This document shows, piece after piece, positions 18,789 to 27,958 of a stretch of 64,000 nt of DNA. Position numbers and translations under genes: made by a program. How positions within the stretch are numbered: position 1 is the first letter of the stretch; the number at the start of each line of letters is the position of its first letter. The DNA is from Streptococcus sp. S1 (GTDB taxonomy: Bacteria; Bacillota; Bacilli; Lactobacillales; Streptococcaceae): assembly GCF_034137685.1 (NCBI RefSeq), contig NZ_CP139418.1:709001-773000 (forward strand), read 5' to 3'. The notes under the pieces were generated by a model. That model saw only the letters and a list, made by a program, of their open reading frames with translations, was not told the DNA's origin and searched no databases.

Positions 18789-20453
18789 ATGGAAGGAAAT
18801 GTAAACTGGCTCCCACTTTGGATCCTAGGATTGATGGTGGTGATTTGGGCAACCAAATTTCTCACGGCTATCCGCCTCAAGCAAAAGCTGAAAAAATCTT
18901 GGGATGGAGCGCCTTTCTTTCGTAAGAAAGATACAGAAGAAAGTTTGATAGACAGTCTGGCTTATCCAGCTAAAGGCAGGACGATCGATAGCCAAGTGGA
19001 TGATCAGACCTGGCATGATTTGGCTTTGGATGCGGTCTTTGATCAGCTCAATTACACCCAATCGAGCCTTGGGGCAGAAGCCCTCTATCAAAAAATGCGC
19101 CTGCTGGAATTCCAGCCTCAGGATCAGCTTCATGACTTAGAAGCCTTCTTTGAAGAGCATCCGGATTTGCGGCTCAAGGTTCAGGTCATTTTCAACCAAC
19201 TGGGCAAGAAGAACCACAACATGGCGCGTAGCATTGTCGCAAATCCTGGCAAGCATTATGCAGGTTTGCCCCTCTATATAGCCTTGGCCTGTCTTCCAAT
19301 CCTCTGTCTCTTTGCCATTCCCTTTGAGCCAGTTGGGGCGATTACCCTCTTGGTGATCAGTGTGATCTTTAATATCGTCTTTTCAAGTTTGCGCAATTGG
19401 TCCAATAAAATCCGCCTGGACAATGTTAGCTACCTGGTCCGCATCTTTGCTTCGGCAGAACGCTTGAGCCATCTAGCCTTGCCACAACAAGAAGCACTCA
19501 AGCAGGCAGTCAAACCCTTTAAGAAAACGCGGATCCTTGCCAGTGTCTTGCAGAGTCCAACGGGGACTTCTGAGATGGAAATTATTCTCCTCTACCTCAA
19601 TGTCCTCTTTTTACTCCCGCAGATCGCTCAGGTTTATATTTACAATCAGGTGAAGGCTCATCAAAAAGAGGCCCAGAAGCTTCTGGATCTGCTAGGGGAG
19701 ATGGAGGTCGCTATTAGTCTCTTGCGCCATAAGCGAGATCTAGAAGTGGTCTGTCAGCCAGTCTATACAGAGACGGGTGGGATTGAAGGTGAGACGCTCT
19801 ATCATCCCTTGTTGTCCAATCCGATTGCAAATGATGTGCATTTTCAAAAAAATATGGTCATCAGTGGGGACAATGCGTCTGGGAAATCAACCTATTTGAA
19901 GACCGTCGCTATCAATGCTATTCTGGCTCAAGGGCTGGGCTTTGCCTATGGAGAAACCTTGGCCCTGCCTTACGGTCATGTCCTAACGGCTATGGATGTA
20001 AGCGATGATATTGAAGTTGGAGATAGCTACTTTATCACTGAAAGTAAAGCTATTTTGCGTATGATTCAGCATCTGAAAAAGCCTGGTTTTCACTACTTCT
20101 TTATTGACGAGCTCTTTAAGGGGACCAATACCATCGAGCGGATCGGATCAGGCCTTGGAATTGTCCGCTGGTTGGCTGCCCAAAACTGCCTCTACATGAT
20201 TTCCAGTCATGATATTGAGCTGGTCGCAGCCTCTGGTGAGGTCAATGATAATTACCATTTTGACAGTCGCTATGTGGACGGCAAGATCGTCTTTGACTAC
20301 CAGATCAAGCCAGGATCAGCCGTAACCAAGAATGCGGTCAATACTCTAGAAAGCTTGCATTATCCAGAGGAGATTACGCAAACAGCCAAGGACTTGATTG
20401 ACCAGTATGAAGAGACGGGGCACTGGTCTTTGAAAGAAATTGAAAAAGAATGA
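18789..20453 (+). CDS. Membrane-anchored MutS-family ATPase
   Basis: The C-terminal third is a MutS-type ABC ATPase: Walker A SGDNASGKST (near residue 360), Walker B FFIDELFKGTNTIER and a late SSHDIEL. The N-terminal part has a membrane helix at residues 5-22 and a helical pair near 160-195. There is no mismatch-binding domain and no Smr domain, so it is neither MutS1 nor MutS2. Function unknown; the membrane helices argue against a plain repair role. It is packed 3 nt after the CapA-like gene and 23 nt before the DUF554 gene, suggesting one operon. Confidence 0.8.
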   Translation: MEGNVNWLPLWILGLMVVIWATKFLTAIRLKQKLKKSWDGAPFFRKKDTEESLIDSLAYPAKGRTIDSQVDDQTWHDLALDAVFDQLNYTQSSLGAEALYQKMRLLEFQPQDQLHDLEAFFEEHPDLRLKVQVIFNQLGKKNHNMARSIVANPGKHYAGLPLYIALACLPILCLFAIPFEPVGAITLLVISVIFNIVFSSLRNWSNKIRLDNVSYLVRIFASAERLSHLALPQQEALKQAVKPFKKTRILASVLQSPTGTSEMEIILLYLNVLFLLPQIAQVYIYNQVKAHQKEAQKLLDLLGEMEVAISLLRHKRDLEVVCQPVYTETGGIEGETLYHPLLSNPIANDVHFQKNMVISGDNASGKSTYLKTVAINAILAQGLGFAYGETLALPYGHVLTAMDVSDDIEVGDSYFITESKAILRMIQHLKKPGFHYFFIDELFKGTNTIERIGSGLGIVRWLAAQNCLYMISSHDIELVAASGEVNDNYHFDSRYVDGKIVFDYQIKPGSAVTKNAVNTLESLHYPEEITQTAKDLIDQYEETGHWSLKEIEKE

Positions 20454-20476
20454 AAAATGAACGAAGGAGATTGTAA

Positions 20477-21193
20477 ATGATCGGTTTAGGGACCTTCTAT
20501 AATGCCTTAGGGGTCGTATTTGGTGGGCTTTTAGGATTGCTCATCGGTCAACGTTTGTCAGAAGATTTTCATGAGACCCTTCTGAAAGTGACAGGAGTTG
20601 CTGTTTTTGTCTTGGGCATTGCAGGGACCTTGGAAAAGATGCTGGTGGTGCATGGAAGTCATGTGGAAAGTCACGGCAGTATGATGTTGATTCTGAGTCT
20701 AGTAATCGGGACCGTTATCGGGGAACTCTTGAAGATTGAGGAGGGCTTTGAGCGCCTGGGAAGCTGGCTGAAGGAAAAGACGGGCAACCAAGGCGATTCC
20801 AGCTTTGTTGATGCCTTTATGACCACGGCCTTGACCATTTGTATAGGGGCTATGGCGGTAGTTGGAGCTGTCCAGGATGGCTTGACAGGCGACACTTCGA
20901 CCTTGTTGGCCAAGGCTATTCTGGATATGGTCATTGTTCTGGTCTTGACCGTTTCAAAAGGAAAGGGTGCCATTTTTGCGGTGGTCCCACTCGTGATCTT
21001 TCAGGGGGCGATTACGCTGTTGGCCCATTTGATCGAACCGATCATGACTCCACAAGCGCTGTCGAATCTCTCACTGGTCGGCTCCAGCCTCATTCTCTGT
21101 GTTGGGATCAACCTCATTTGGGGCAAACGAATCAAGGTCGCCAATCTTCTTCCGGCAGTGCTGATTGCCATCATTTGGGCCTTTGTTGGGTGA
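20477..21193 (+). CDS. DUF554 family membrane protein
   Basis: The 238-residue protein is made of about seven transmembrane helices and opens with GLGTFYNALGVVFGGLLGLL, the DUF554 (YdfK-like) signature; FVDAFMTTALTICIGAMAVVGA is a second family motif. Function is not established. GAAGGAGATTGTAA precedes the ATG. It ends the capA-mutS-like operon. Confidence 0.85.
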   Translation: MIGLGTFYNALGVVFGGLLGLLIGQRLSEDFHETLLKVTGVAVFVLGIAGTLEKMLVVHGSHVESHGSMMLILSLVIGTVIGELLKIEEGFERLGSWLKEKTGNQGDSSFVDAFMTTALTICIGAMAVVGAVQDGLTGDTSTLLAKAILDMVIVLVLTVSKGKGAIFAVVPLVIFQGAITLLAHLIEPIMTPQALSNLSLVGSSLILCVGINLIWGKRIKVANLLPAVLIAIIWAFVG

Positions 21194-21242
21194 AAAATAG
21201 AAGCTAAGCAGTAGCTTCAGATTTAAGACAAAGTCATATTAA

Positions 21243-21541
21243 AAACTTTCCTTAGGGGAGTACGGACGTCAGCGAACTTCGTAGAAGTTCCATGACTAAA
21301 TTAAGATACAGAGGGCGTCTGCGGATAAAGTCAAAATAGGAAGTTTGACGCAGAATCTTTCAATTCTAGGAGAACTTATCTTTTTGACACAATCCGCAGC
21401 CCTTGTTCAATTTGTATTGAGCCCCTTCGCTCTTTAATTTCTGGGCTCAGGCTAAAACAGTTTCCCAAACTGTTTTACTCTCAATAATTCCGAGTGCCTG
21501 AAACGTATTGTTTCAGGCACTTTTCTCACAGCGGAAAGTTT
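21243..21541 (+). repeat. Family A intergenic repeat, copy A2 (long form)
   Basis: Same ends as A1 (AAACTTTCC, GGAAAGTTT) but about 160 bp longer. The extra module lies at about 21290-21470 and contains GGGCGTCTGCGGAT and ATCCGCAGCCC, which pair with each other, plus the hairpin AAACAGTTT/AAACTGTTT. A related AT-rich tail runs on to about 21650. It is downstream of the DUF554 gene. Confidence 0.88.
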
Positions 21542-21815
21542 TTGTATTTTCTTGATTCATTCTAAAAATAGGAACTCGTTTTTACTTACTTTTAGAAACG
21601 ATTAACTTATTTTACTTTAAAATAGTTTGTCTCATTCTAAATATAATCGGTAAAGAATGATTAGCTTTTTTACTTGTCCTTGTAGTCTTGTTAGAAAAAT
21701 GAAGGTGCTCCCAAAAAGAGGGACATTTTCTTTTTGCAAATATGGGAATTCATTTATGGAAACCCTGATTTTTGGTATGATAGTCGTAATTTCGAATAGG
21801 GAGGTTGGAGTCACC

Positions 21816-22394
21816 ATGAGTGATTTGAATCAGACAGTTGAATTTATTAAAGAAATCGAGAAATTAAAGTCAGTAACAAGGTTTAATAGAACTCTTGATG
21901 GACGGTTTGAAAATAGTGCCGAGCATTCCTGGCAGGGTGCGATAGCTGCGATGGTCTTTCAAGATTATTATCCTGAAAAATTGAATATGGAAAAGGTCAT
22001 GTTTCTGTTATTGATTCATGATTTAGGTGAGATTTATGCCGGAGATACTTGGGTGTTTGATGATGAAAAAAAGGTTCATGCTCATGATAGAGAGCTCGCA
22101 TCTATAGAAAAAACAATGAGCCTCCTTCCAGAAGCAACCTATTTGAATATGAAAAATTCGTGGTTGGAGTTTGAAAAAGGGCAGAGTCCTGAGGCAAGAT
22201 ATGCAAGAGTGATTGATGCATTGATACCACTGATCAATCACTTGGAAGTGTCAGAAGTAAATTATAATCCTGATCATATCCGCTCAGAGATGGTATTAGA
22301 AAAGAAAAAATTTATAAAAAGTGAGTCCAAAGCGTTATGGAAACTGACGGAAGAGTTGGTTCAGGAAAGTGTAGAAAAGGGATTATATTTATGA
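21816..22394 (+). CDS. HD-domain phosphohydrolase (YfbR-like)
   Basis: The 192-residue protein has the HD metal-binding signature: RFENSAEHSWQGAIAAMVF, LLLIHDLGEIYAGDTW and a later YARVIDALIPLINH. The layout fits YfbR/HDDC2-type 5'-deoxynucleotidases; the substrate is not shown by sequence. The ATG at 21816 has GGAGG upstream; the open frame continues upstream for 53 codons but with no homology. A terminator follows. Confidence 0.8.
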   Translation: MSDLNQTVEFIKEIEKLKSVTRFNRTLDGRFENSAEHSWQGAIAAMVFQDYYPEKLNMEKVMFLLLIHDLGEIYAGDTWVFDDEKKVHAHDRELASIEKTMSLLPEATYLNMKNSWLEFEKGQSPEARYARVIDALIPLINHLEVSEVNYNPDHIRSEMVLEKKKFIKSESKALWKLTEELVQESVEKGLYL

Positions 22395-22433
22395 TATCAC
22401 TTGGTCTTTAGTAGCAACTTTCAGACTAAAAGT

Positions 22434-22462
22434 AAACCACCTGTTTTCACGGGTGGTTTTGA
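22434..22462 (+). terminator. Terminator after the HD-domain gene
   Basis: AAACCACC and GGTGGTTT pair around TGTTTTCAC and are followed by a short T-run. Confidence 0.75.
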
Positions 22463-22475
22463 CTTGCTTGATCTG

Positions 22476-22484
22476 TGGTATAAT
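22476..22484 (+). promoter_or_regulatory. Extended -10 promoter of the HAD phosphatase gene
   Basis: TGGTATAAT is an extended -10 box about 47 nt before the ATG. Confidence 0.55.
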
Positions 22485-22530
22485 GGGAACAGATAGTTTG
22501 CACCCTATGAAAGGGAAAAGGTTAGATTGT

Positions 22531-23379
22531 ATGATTAAGTTGATTGCAACAGATATGGATGGAACCTTATTAGATGAGCGAGGAGAGGTGGACCTTCCGC
22601 GTCTGGAAAGGCTGTTGGACCACTTGGATCAAAAAGGGATTCGCTTTGTTATTGCGACGGGAAATGAAATCCATCGCATGCGCCAGCTCTTGGGTCCTTT
22701 GGTCAAGCGGGTGACTCTGGTCGTAGCCAACGGAGCTCGGATTTTTGAGGATGACCAGATGATTCTAGGAAAATTCTGGGATCGAGAACTAGTAGAGGCG
22801 GTTCTTGCTTTTTTTAAGGGGCGGGAAATTTCAGACCAGCTGGTTGTGTCAGCAGTTAATGGTGGCTTTGTCAAGGAAGGAACGGTCTTTACGGAAGTTG
22901 AAAAATTCATGCAGCCGGAAGTGATTGAAGCCTTGTACAAGCGGATGAAGTTTGTTCCGGAATTGACAGCAGATCAATTTGACCAGGTGCTTAAAATGAG
23001 CTTGGTGGTTGGCTTGGATCGTCTTGATCAAGTGAGTCAGGAAGTCCAACAGGCTTTTGGAGATCAGCTCATGGCGGTTTCGAGCGGTTTTGGCAGCATG
23101 GATCTCTTACAAGCAGGTATTCACAAGGCTTGGGGACTGGCTCAATTAATGGAGAAATGGCAGCTTGATGCTAGTCAGGTCATGGCCTTTGGGGATAGTG
23201 GAAATGACATTGAAATGCTTGAAATGGCTGCTCACTCCTATGCGGTGGCCAATGCAGAAGCATCTGTCAAGGCTGTTGCCAAACACCTAGCACCGAGCCA
23301 TCAAGAAGGTGGTGTCTACCAAGTGATCGAAGAGTATCTAGGATTGACCCCCTGGGAACAAGTGAAAGGAAAGAAGTAG
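22531..23379 (+). CDS. Cof-type HAD-IIB phosphatase
   Basis: The 282-residue protein has all HAD motifs: DMDGTLLDERGEV (motif I, nucleophile Asp), ATGNEIHRM (motif II) and MAFGDSGNDIEMLEMA (motif IV). The cap type is IIB, typical of sugar-phosphate and flavin or pyridoxal phosphate phosphatases, so the substrate is open. The ATG at 22531 begins the conserved MIKLIATDMDG. It abuts the SGNH hydrolase gene directly. Confidence 0.9.
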   Translation: MIKLIATDMDGTLLDERGEVDLPRLERLLDHLDQKGIRFVIATGNEIHRMRQLLGPLVKRVTLVVANGARIFEDDQMILGKFWDRELVEAVLAFFKGREISDQLVVSAVNGGFVKEGTVFTEVEKFMQPEVIEALYKRMKFVPELTADQFDQVLKMSLVVGLDRLDQVSQEVQQAFGDQLMAVSSGFGSMDLLQAGIHKAWGLAQLMEKWQLDASQVMAFGDSGNDIEMLEMAAHSYAVANAEASVKAVAKHLAPSHQEGGVYQVIEEYLGLTPWEQVKGKK

Positions 23380-24012
23380 ATGGCGGTACAACTGTTAGAA
23401 GACTGGCTCTTAAAGGAGCAGGAGAAAATTTTAACAACCTATCGGGAGCTCAATCAAGCCCCTCTGAAGGAGCCTGGTTTGATCTTTATCGGAGACTCTA
23501 TCGTAGAGTATTTCCCCATTCATGAACTATTACAAAGTCCCAAACACATGGTCAATCGAGGAGTGCGAGGCTATAAGACGGAACTCCTTCATAAGCATCT
23601 AGACGCTCATGTCTTTGGAACGGCGGTGGATCAGATCTTTCTCTTGATCGGGACCAATGATATCGGAAAAGAAATTCCTCAAAAGGAAACCTTAGACAAT
23701 GTAGAAGCGGTCTTACAGGCGATCATGCGGGATTTTCCCCTAACTCACATCAACCTGATCTCGGTTTTACCGGTGAGTCAAGAAGAGCGCTACAAACAAA
23801 AGGTCTATGTCCGGACCAATGAAAAAATTCAAGCCCTCAATCAGGCCTATCAAGAATTGGCCCAAGCCTACCACCAGGTCAGCTATGTCGATGTGTATTC
23901 GTCTTTATTGGATGAAGTGGGGCAGTTAGCAGAAGCCTATACGACAGATGGCCTCCATCTAAGTGTGGCCGGGTATCGCATCCTAGCCCAAGCTCTGCAT
24001 GAGATAGTATAG
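23380..24012 (+). CDS. SGNH/GDSL-family hydrolase
   Basis: The 210-residue protein carries the SGNH blocks: FIGDSIVEYFP (nucleophile Ser), NRGVRGYKT (Gly), LLIGTNDIGK (Asn) and DGLHLSVAGYRILA (Asp and His). No signal peptide, so a cytoplasmic esterase or acylhydrolase of unknown substrate, similar to streptococcal platelet-activating-factor-acetylhydrolase-like proteins. The ATG follows the stop of the HAD gene with no gap, indicating translational coupling. Confidence 0.88.
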   Translation: MAVQLLEDWLLKEQEKILTTYRELNQAPLKEPGLIFIGDSIVEYFPIHELLQSPKHMVNRGVRGYKTELLHKHLDAHVFGTAVDQIFLLIGTNDIGKEIPQKETLDNVEAVLQAIMRDFPLTHINLISVLPVSQEERYKQKVYVRTNEKIQALNQAYQELAQAYHQVSYVDVYSSLLDEVGQLAEAYTTDGLHLSVAGYRILAQALHEIV

Positions 24013-24093
24013 AGATAAAAATAGGGAGCGAAAAAAGCCCAACCAGACAAATCTTCAAAGGAAGCTTTCAGATTGAAGATAAAGTCCTCTTAG

Positions 24094-24230
24094 AAACTTT
24101 CCTTAGGTGAGTTACGGACGTCAGCGAACTTCGTAGAAGTTCCATGACTTAGTTTTGGACCTAAGGTTCCAAAACTCCCGTGTGCCTGAAACATAATTGT
24201 TTCAGGCACTTTTCTCACAGCGGAAAGTTT
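24094..24230 (+). repeat. Family A intergenic repeat, copy A3 (short form)
   Basis: Core between AAACTTTCC and GGAAAGTTT with the hairpins GTGCCTGAAAC/GTTTCAGGCAC and GAACTTC/GAAGTTC. Leading sequence CAGATTGAAGATAAAGTC and an AT-rich trailing part, to about 24340, are shared with other copies. Confidence 0.86.
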
Positions 24231-24363
24231 CAATAGATGCTTTGATGGTTCTTATAATTGAAATTATTTCTATTTATTTTTAGAGCTCTTTAGATGATTT
24301 TTTGTAAAAACAGATTGTCTACCTTCCCCTATTTCCAAGAGGAAATTTTTTTATCTTTTTAGG

Positions 24364-24416
24364 TTGACAAATGTAAATCTTAGGTGTAAAATAGCATCAT
24401 AAGATTTACAAATGTA
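24364..24416 (+). promoter_or_regulatory. cop promoter with two cop boxes
   Basis: TTGACA (24364-24369) and TAAAAT (24387-24392) are 17 nt apart. One cop box, GACAAATGTA (24366-24375), overlaps the -35; a second, TACAAATGTA (24407-24416), lies past the start site and matches the known TACAnnTGTA CopY consensus. Binding of CopY at both would block transcription when copper is low. Confidence 0.9.
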
Positions 24417-24435
24417 GATTTTGAAAGGAGAAGCC

Positions 24436-24831
24436 ATGCAAATTTCTAATGCGGAATGGCGCATCATGAAGATTATCTGGATGGAAGGCAAGCAGACCAG
24501 CACGGATTTGATCGCCGTCTTGTCCGAGCGCTTTGACTGGTCGAAGTCGACCATCAAGACTCTCTTAACCCGCTTGGTGGAGAAAGGATGTTTAACGAGA
24601 GAAAAATCTGGTAAAGCCTTTGTCTATTCGGCACTGTTGACGCAGGACCAGAGTTTAGACTTGGTGGTTGAAGATGTGAAAGACAAGGTTTGCTCAAAAA
24701 GAATTGTCCAGGTGATCGAGAACTTAATTGAGGAGAGTGATTTTACGCTAGCAGATCTTAATCACTTGCAGCTGGTCATTGAAGGAAAGAAAGCAGAGGC
24801 TGTCGAAACAGTCCGCTGTAATTGTATGTAA
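24436..24831 (+). CDS. copY: Copper-responsive repressor CopY
   Basis: The 131-residue protein belongs to the BlaI/MecI/CopY winged-helix family: ISNAEWRIMKIIWMEGKQTS, then SKSTIKTLLTRLVEKGCL as recognition helix region. It releases DNA on Cu(I) binding through C-terminal cysteines. Only one CxC (VRCNCM at the very end) is present, plus C86, whereas Enterococcus CopY has CxCx4CxC. AAAGGAG precedes the ATG; a TTG at 24421 was rejected. First gene of the copper operon. Confidence 0.93.
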   Translation: MQISNAEWRIMKIIWMEGKQTSTDLIAVLSERFDWSKSTIKTLLTRLVEKGCLTREKSGKAFVYSALLTQDQSLDLVVEDVKDKVCSKRIVQVIENLIEESDFTLADLNHLQLVIEGKKAEAVETVRCNCM

Positions 24832-24849
24832 TAGAAAGAAGGAAATTCC

Positions 24850-25221
24850 ATGTTTGGATTGTTGATTAGTATCATTTGTTTGCTTTTGGTTGTCTTTATT
24901 GCCTGGTGGTTTTTTGCAGACCATAAAAAGGAAAGCGGCTACGCTCGTCAGAAATCAGGTTATCAAGAAATTGAAGTCGAAGTCATGGGGGGCTATTCGC
25001 CTGAAACCATTGTCCTGAAAAAGAATGTTCCAGCTCGGATCATCTTTAATCGCAAGGATCCATCTTCATGTCTGGCTCAAGTGATCTTTCCAGATTTTGG
25101 CGTTCATGAAGATTTGCCTTTAGGTGAAAAACATGTCATTGAAATTACGCCAGAAAAAGCGGGCGAATATGGGTATTCATGTGGAATGAACATGATGCAT
25201 GGTCACATGATTGTGGAATAA
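24850..25221 (+). CDS. cupA: Membrane-anchored cupredoxin copper chaperone CupA
   Basis: The 123-residue protein has one N-terminal membrane helix (about 3-25) and a cupredoxin-like domain with [29 protein letters not shown] and [12 protein letters not shown]. The Cys and Met residues in those strings are the expected Cu(I) ligands. In the pneumococcus CupA takes up cytoplasmic Cu(I) and hands it to CopA. It lies between copY and copA, the established order, 18 nt after copY. Confidence 0.93.
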   Translation: MFGLLISIICLLLVVFIAWWFFADHKKESGYARQKSGYQEIEVEVMGGYSPETIVLKKNVPARIIFNRKDPSSCLAQVIFPDFGVHEDLPLGEKHVIEITPEKAGEYGYSCGMNMMHGHMIVE

Positions 25222-25231
25222 AGGAGTAGGT

Positions 25232-27454
25232 ATGGTAGAAAAACAAAAAGCAGTTGTGGAAAACGGAGTGCAAAAGATCCGTATTACAGCAGAAAAAGGC
25301 TATAGTCCAAAGGAATTTCAACTTCAAAAAGGGATCCCTGCTGAAATCACCTTCCATCGGGTCAATCCTTCTGGCTGTTACAAGGAAATTTTGTTTGAAG
25401 ATCAGGGGATTTTAGAGCCTTTGGAAGTCGGTGTGGATAAGGTGATATCCTTTACCCCGACAGAAACAGGGGACTTCGAGTTTTCATGTGGAATGAAGAT
25501 GCAAAAGGGTTCCTACACGGTTGTGGAAAAACGCCGTCGTGTCTTAGGTTTACTGGGTCGCTTTTGGATTACTAGTATCTTTACTCTTCCCTTATTGATC
25601 TTGATGATCGGGATGATGGCAGGATTTGTCTCCCATACAGTCAGTCGCTGGGGGACTTTTCTAGCGACAACGCCGATCATGTTGGTAGCAGGAGTTCCTT
25701 TTATCAAGAGTGCCTGGGCCTCATTTAAGAAGCACCATTCCAATATGGATACCTTGGTAGCTCTTGGAACCCTGGTAGCCTATGTCTATAGTGTATTTGC
25801 CCTTTTTACTGGTCAGCCAGTATACTTTGAGGCTGCGGGTTTTATCATCTTCTTTATCCTCTTAGGGCAAATCTTTGAAGAACGGATGCGTAACAATGCC
25901 TCCGAGGCTGTGGAAAAGTTGTTGGATTTGCAGGCAAAAACGGCTCAAGTTCTCCGTGATGGGAACTATGTCGAGGTGGCGGCGGAAGATATCCAAATTG
26001 GTGACTTGATTCGGGTCCGTCCTGGGGAAAAGATTGCGGTTGATGGGACGATTGTAGAAGGAAGTACGACCATTGATGAGTCGATGGTGACAGGTGAAAG
26101 CTTGCCTGTGGAGAAATCAGTTGGTGATGCAGTGATTGGCTCCACTATCAACAGCAATGGGACCATTCTCTTTAAGGCTGAAAAAGTCGGTAGTGAGACC
26201 CTCTTATCTCAAATTGTGGACTTTGTCAAAATGGCCCAATCCAGTCGTGCTCCCATTCAAGATTTGACGGATAAGATTTCAGGTATCTTTGTTCCAGTGG
26301 TGACGATTTTGGCCATTGCGACTTTCTGGGTTTGGTCCGTGCTTCTGGGCGCGTCGCTTCAAGAGGCCATGCTCTATGCAGTCTCTGTCCTCATTATTGC
26401 CTGTCCTTGTGCCCTTGGTTTAGCAACCCCAACAGCCCTGATGGTCGGAACCGGCCGTAGTGCTAAGATGGGGGTTCTGATTAAAAATGGAACAGTTCTT
26501 CAAGAAGTGCAAAAGATTCAAACCGTTGTGTTTGATAAGACAGGGACTATTACCATTGGCCAACCACTTGTAACCGATGTTGTAGGAGATGAAGCGCGTG
26601 TCTTGACACTGGCTGCTAGTCTTGAAACTTTTTCAGAACATCCACTAGCCCAAGCGGTCTTATCACGAGCAGAAGAAAAAGGTTTGGTGTTATCCCCTGT
26701 GGAAAACTTCCAAGCGATTGAAGGAAAAGGGGTCCAAGGTCAGATCGACCAGCAGTTGGTGACCTTGGGAAATGGCAAACTTCATGACGGGACAGCGATG
26801 GATCCGGAGCTTGAAAAACGGATGGTAGAGTTGCAAGAGCAGGCCAAAACAGTGATCAGTTTGTCTGTGGATGGGCAAGTGATTGGCTTGATTGCCATTC
26901 AAGATGCTCCGAAGGCCAGCTCAAAAGAAGCGATCAAAAAGCTCAAAGAACGGGGCTTGAAAACGGTCATGTTAACGGGGGATAATGAACGGGTGGCCCA
27001 AGCTATTGCTAAGCAAGTGGGAATTGACACCGTCATTGCTGATGTCCTTCCTCAAGAAAAAGCTAGCGCCATCCAAAAACTGCAAGAAGCTAGCAAGGTC
27101 GCCTTTGTTGGAGATGGGATCAATGATGCTCCAGCTCTCTTGATCGCGGATGTGGGGATCGCTATGGGATCTGGAACGGATATTGCGATCGAGTCCGGTG
27201 GCATCGTGCTCACGCAAAATGATTTGCTTGGCGTTGTGCGCGCTTTTGACATGAGTCAAAAGACCTTCCGCAGGATCTTACTCAATCTCTTCTGGGCCTC
27301 TATCTACAATATCCTTGGGATTCCAATTGCTGCTGGAGTCTTTGTAGGACTGGGATTGACCCTCAATCCAGAACTAGCAGGTCTTGCCATGGCCCTTAGT
27401 TCTTTGTCTGTTTTGACTAGCTCGCTGCTTCTCAATGTTGCGAAAATTGATTAA
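25232..27454 (+). CDS. copA: Copper-exporting P1B-type ATPase
   Basis: The 740-residue protein exports Cu(I). Instead of an N-terminal CxxC heavy-metal domain it starts with a soluble cupredoxin-like domain homologous to CupA (residues 1-92, with SGCYKEILF and [12 protein letters not shown]). Then come eight membrane helices, the CPC copper site (391-393), the phosphorylated D435 in [11 protein letters not shown], the SEHPLAQAV box and [10 protein letters not shown]. The ATG at 25232 has AAAGGAG. It starts 10 nt after cupA and ends just before repeat B3. Confidence 0.96.
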   Translation: MVEKQKAVVENGVQKIRITAEKGYSPKEFQLQKGIPAEITFHRVNPSGCYKEILFEDQGILEPLEVGVDKVISFTPTETGDFEFSCGMKMQKGSYTVVEKRRRVLGLLGRFWITSIFTLPLLILMIGMMAGFVSHTVSRWGTFLATTPIMLVAGVPFIKSAWASFKKHHSNMDTLVALGTLVAYVYSVFALFTGQPVYFEAAGFIIFFILLGQIFEERMRNNASEAVEKLLDLQAKTAQVLRDGNYVEVAAEDIQIGDLIRVRPGEKIAVDGTIVEGSTTIDESMVTGESLPVEKSVGDAVIGSTINSNGTILFKAEKVGSETLLSQIVDFVKMAQSSRAPIQDLTDKISGIFVPVVTILAIATFWVWSVLLGASLQEAMLYAVSVLIIACPCALGLATPTALMVGTGRSAKMGVLIKNGTVLQEVQKIQTVVFDKTGTITIGQPLVTDVVGDEARVLTLAASLETFSEHPLAQAVLSRAEEKGLVLSPVENFQAIEGKGVQGQIDQQLVTLGNGKLHDGTAMDPELEKRMVELQEQAKTVISLSVDGQVIGLIAIQDAPKASSKEAIKKLKERGLKTVMLTGDNERVAQAIAKQVGIDTVIADVLPQEKASAIQKLQEASKVAFVGDGINDAPALLIADVGIAMGSGTDIAIESGGIVLTQNDLLGVVRAFDMSQKTFRRILLNLFWASIYNILGIPIAAGVFVGLGLTLNPELAGLAMALSSLSVLTSSLLLNVAKID

Positions 27455-27466
27455 ATGAAATAAAAA

Positions 27467-27643
27467 GAGAGAGTGGGACAGAAATCGGTAATTCGTTAGA
27501 ATTCGATTTCGTCGTCCCACCTCCGCACAGTTGAGTAGGGCTGTAAAAGCTGATGAAATCAGCGTAGTAGAGCCCACTCAACCACTGCGTCTTGCTCGAC
27601 AATCAAAAAACAATTAAGAGGCTAGGACTTTTGTCCCAGCTTC
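27467..27643 (+). repeat. Family B intergenic repeat, copy B3
   Basis: Begins GAGAGTGGGACAGAAATCGG and ends GGACTTTTGTCCCAGCTTC followed by a T-run, thus also the likely terminator of copA. Nearly identical to B4 over its length. Confidence 0.92.
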
Positions 27644-27958
27644 TTTTTGTTCGATTTCCTACAGCTGCAAGTCTTAGAGGTGCATGCAAATTATAATAAA
27701 ATATCCTATTCTACTATAGTTTGTGAAATTTTCTCAAAATCAGCATCTGTTATGTAATAGGGATTGAGCATCTCTGAGCAGATTCTTATACATGTGACTC
27801 TCTTTGTGATAAATTAATACTGTAATCGTTTTGTAAATCGTTTTCATGAGAAATGTCAGAAAAAACTCATTTTCAAAACGAAACCTGATCGCAAAGATGA
27901 AGTAGAAGCGCTATGCTACATTTTTAAAGGATCAAAATAGATTTAAAGGAGAGTTAGA
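27644..27958 (+). promoter_or_regulatory. spxB upstream region with a weak cre-like site
   Basis: This 315-bp AT-rich stretch holds no gene. CTGTAATCGTTTTGTA at 27820-27835 resembles the CcpA cre consensus with two mismatches, and pyruvate oxidase is known to be carbon-controlled in oral streptococci. I could not place a single convincing promoter; several A/T-rich -10 candidates occur between 27740 and 27830. Confidence 0.35.

Noticed and set aside
27467..27643. CRISPR-like repeat
   Set aside because: The arms recur once per locus and copies are kilobases apart; there are no regularly spaced units.
27820..27835. Strong CcpA site for spxB
   Set aside because: Two mismatches to the cre consensus, so only mentioned as a weak candidate within the upstream region.
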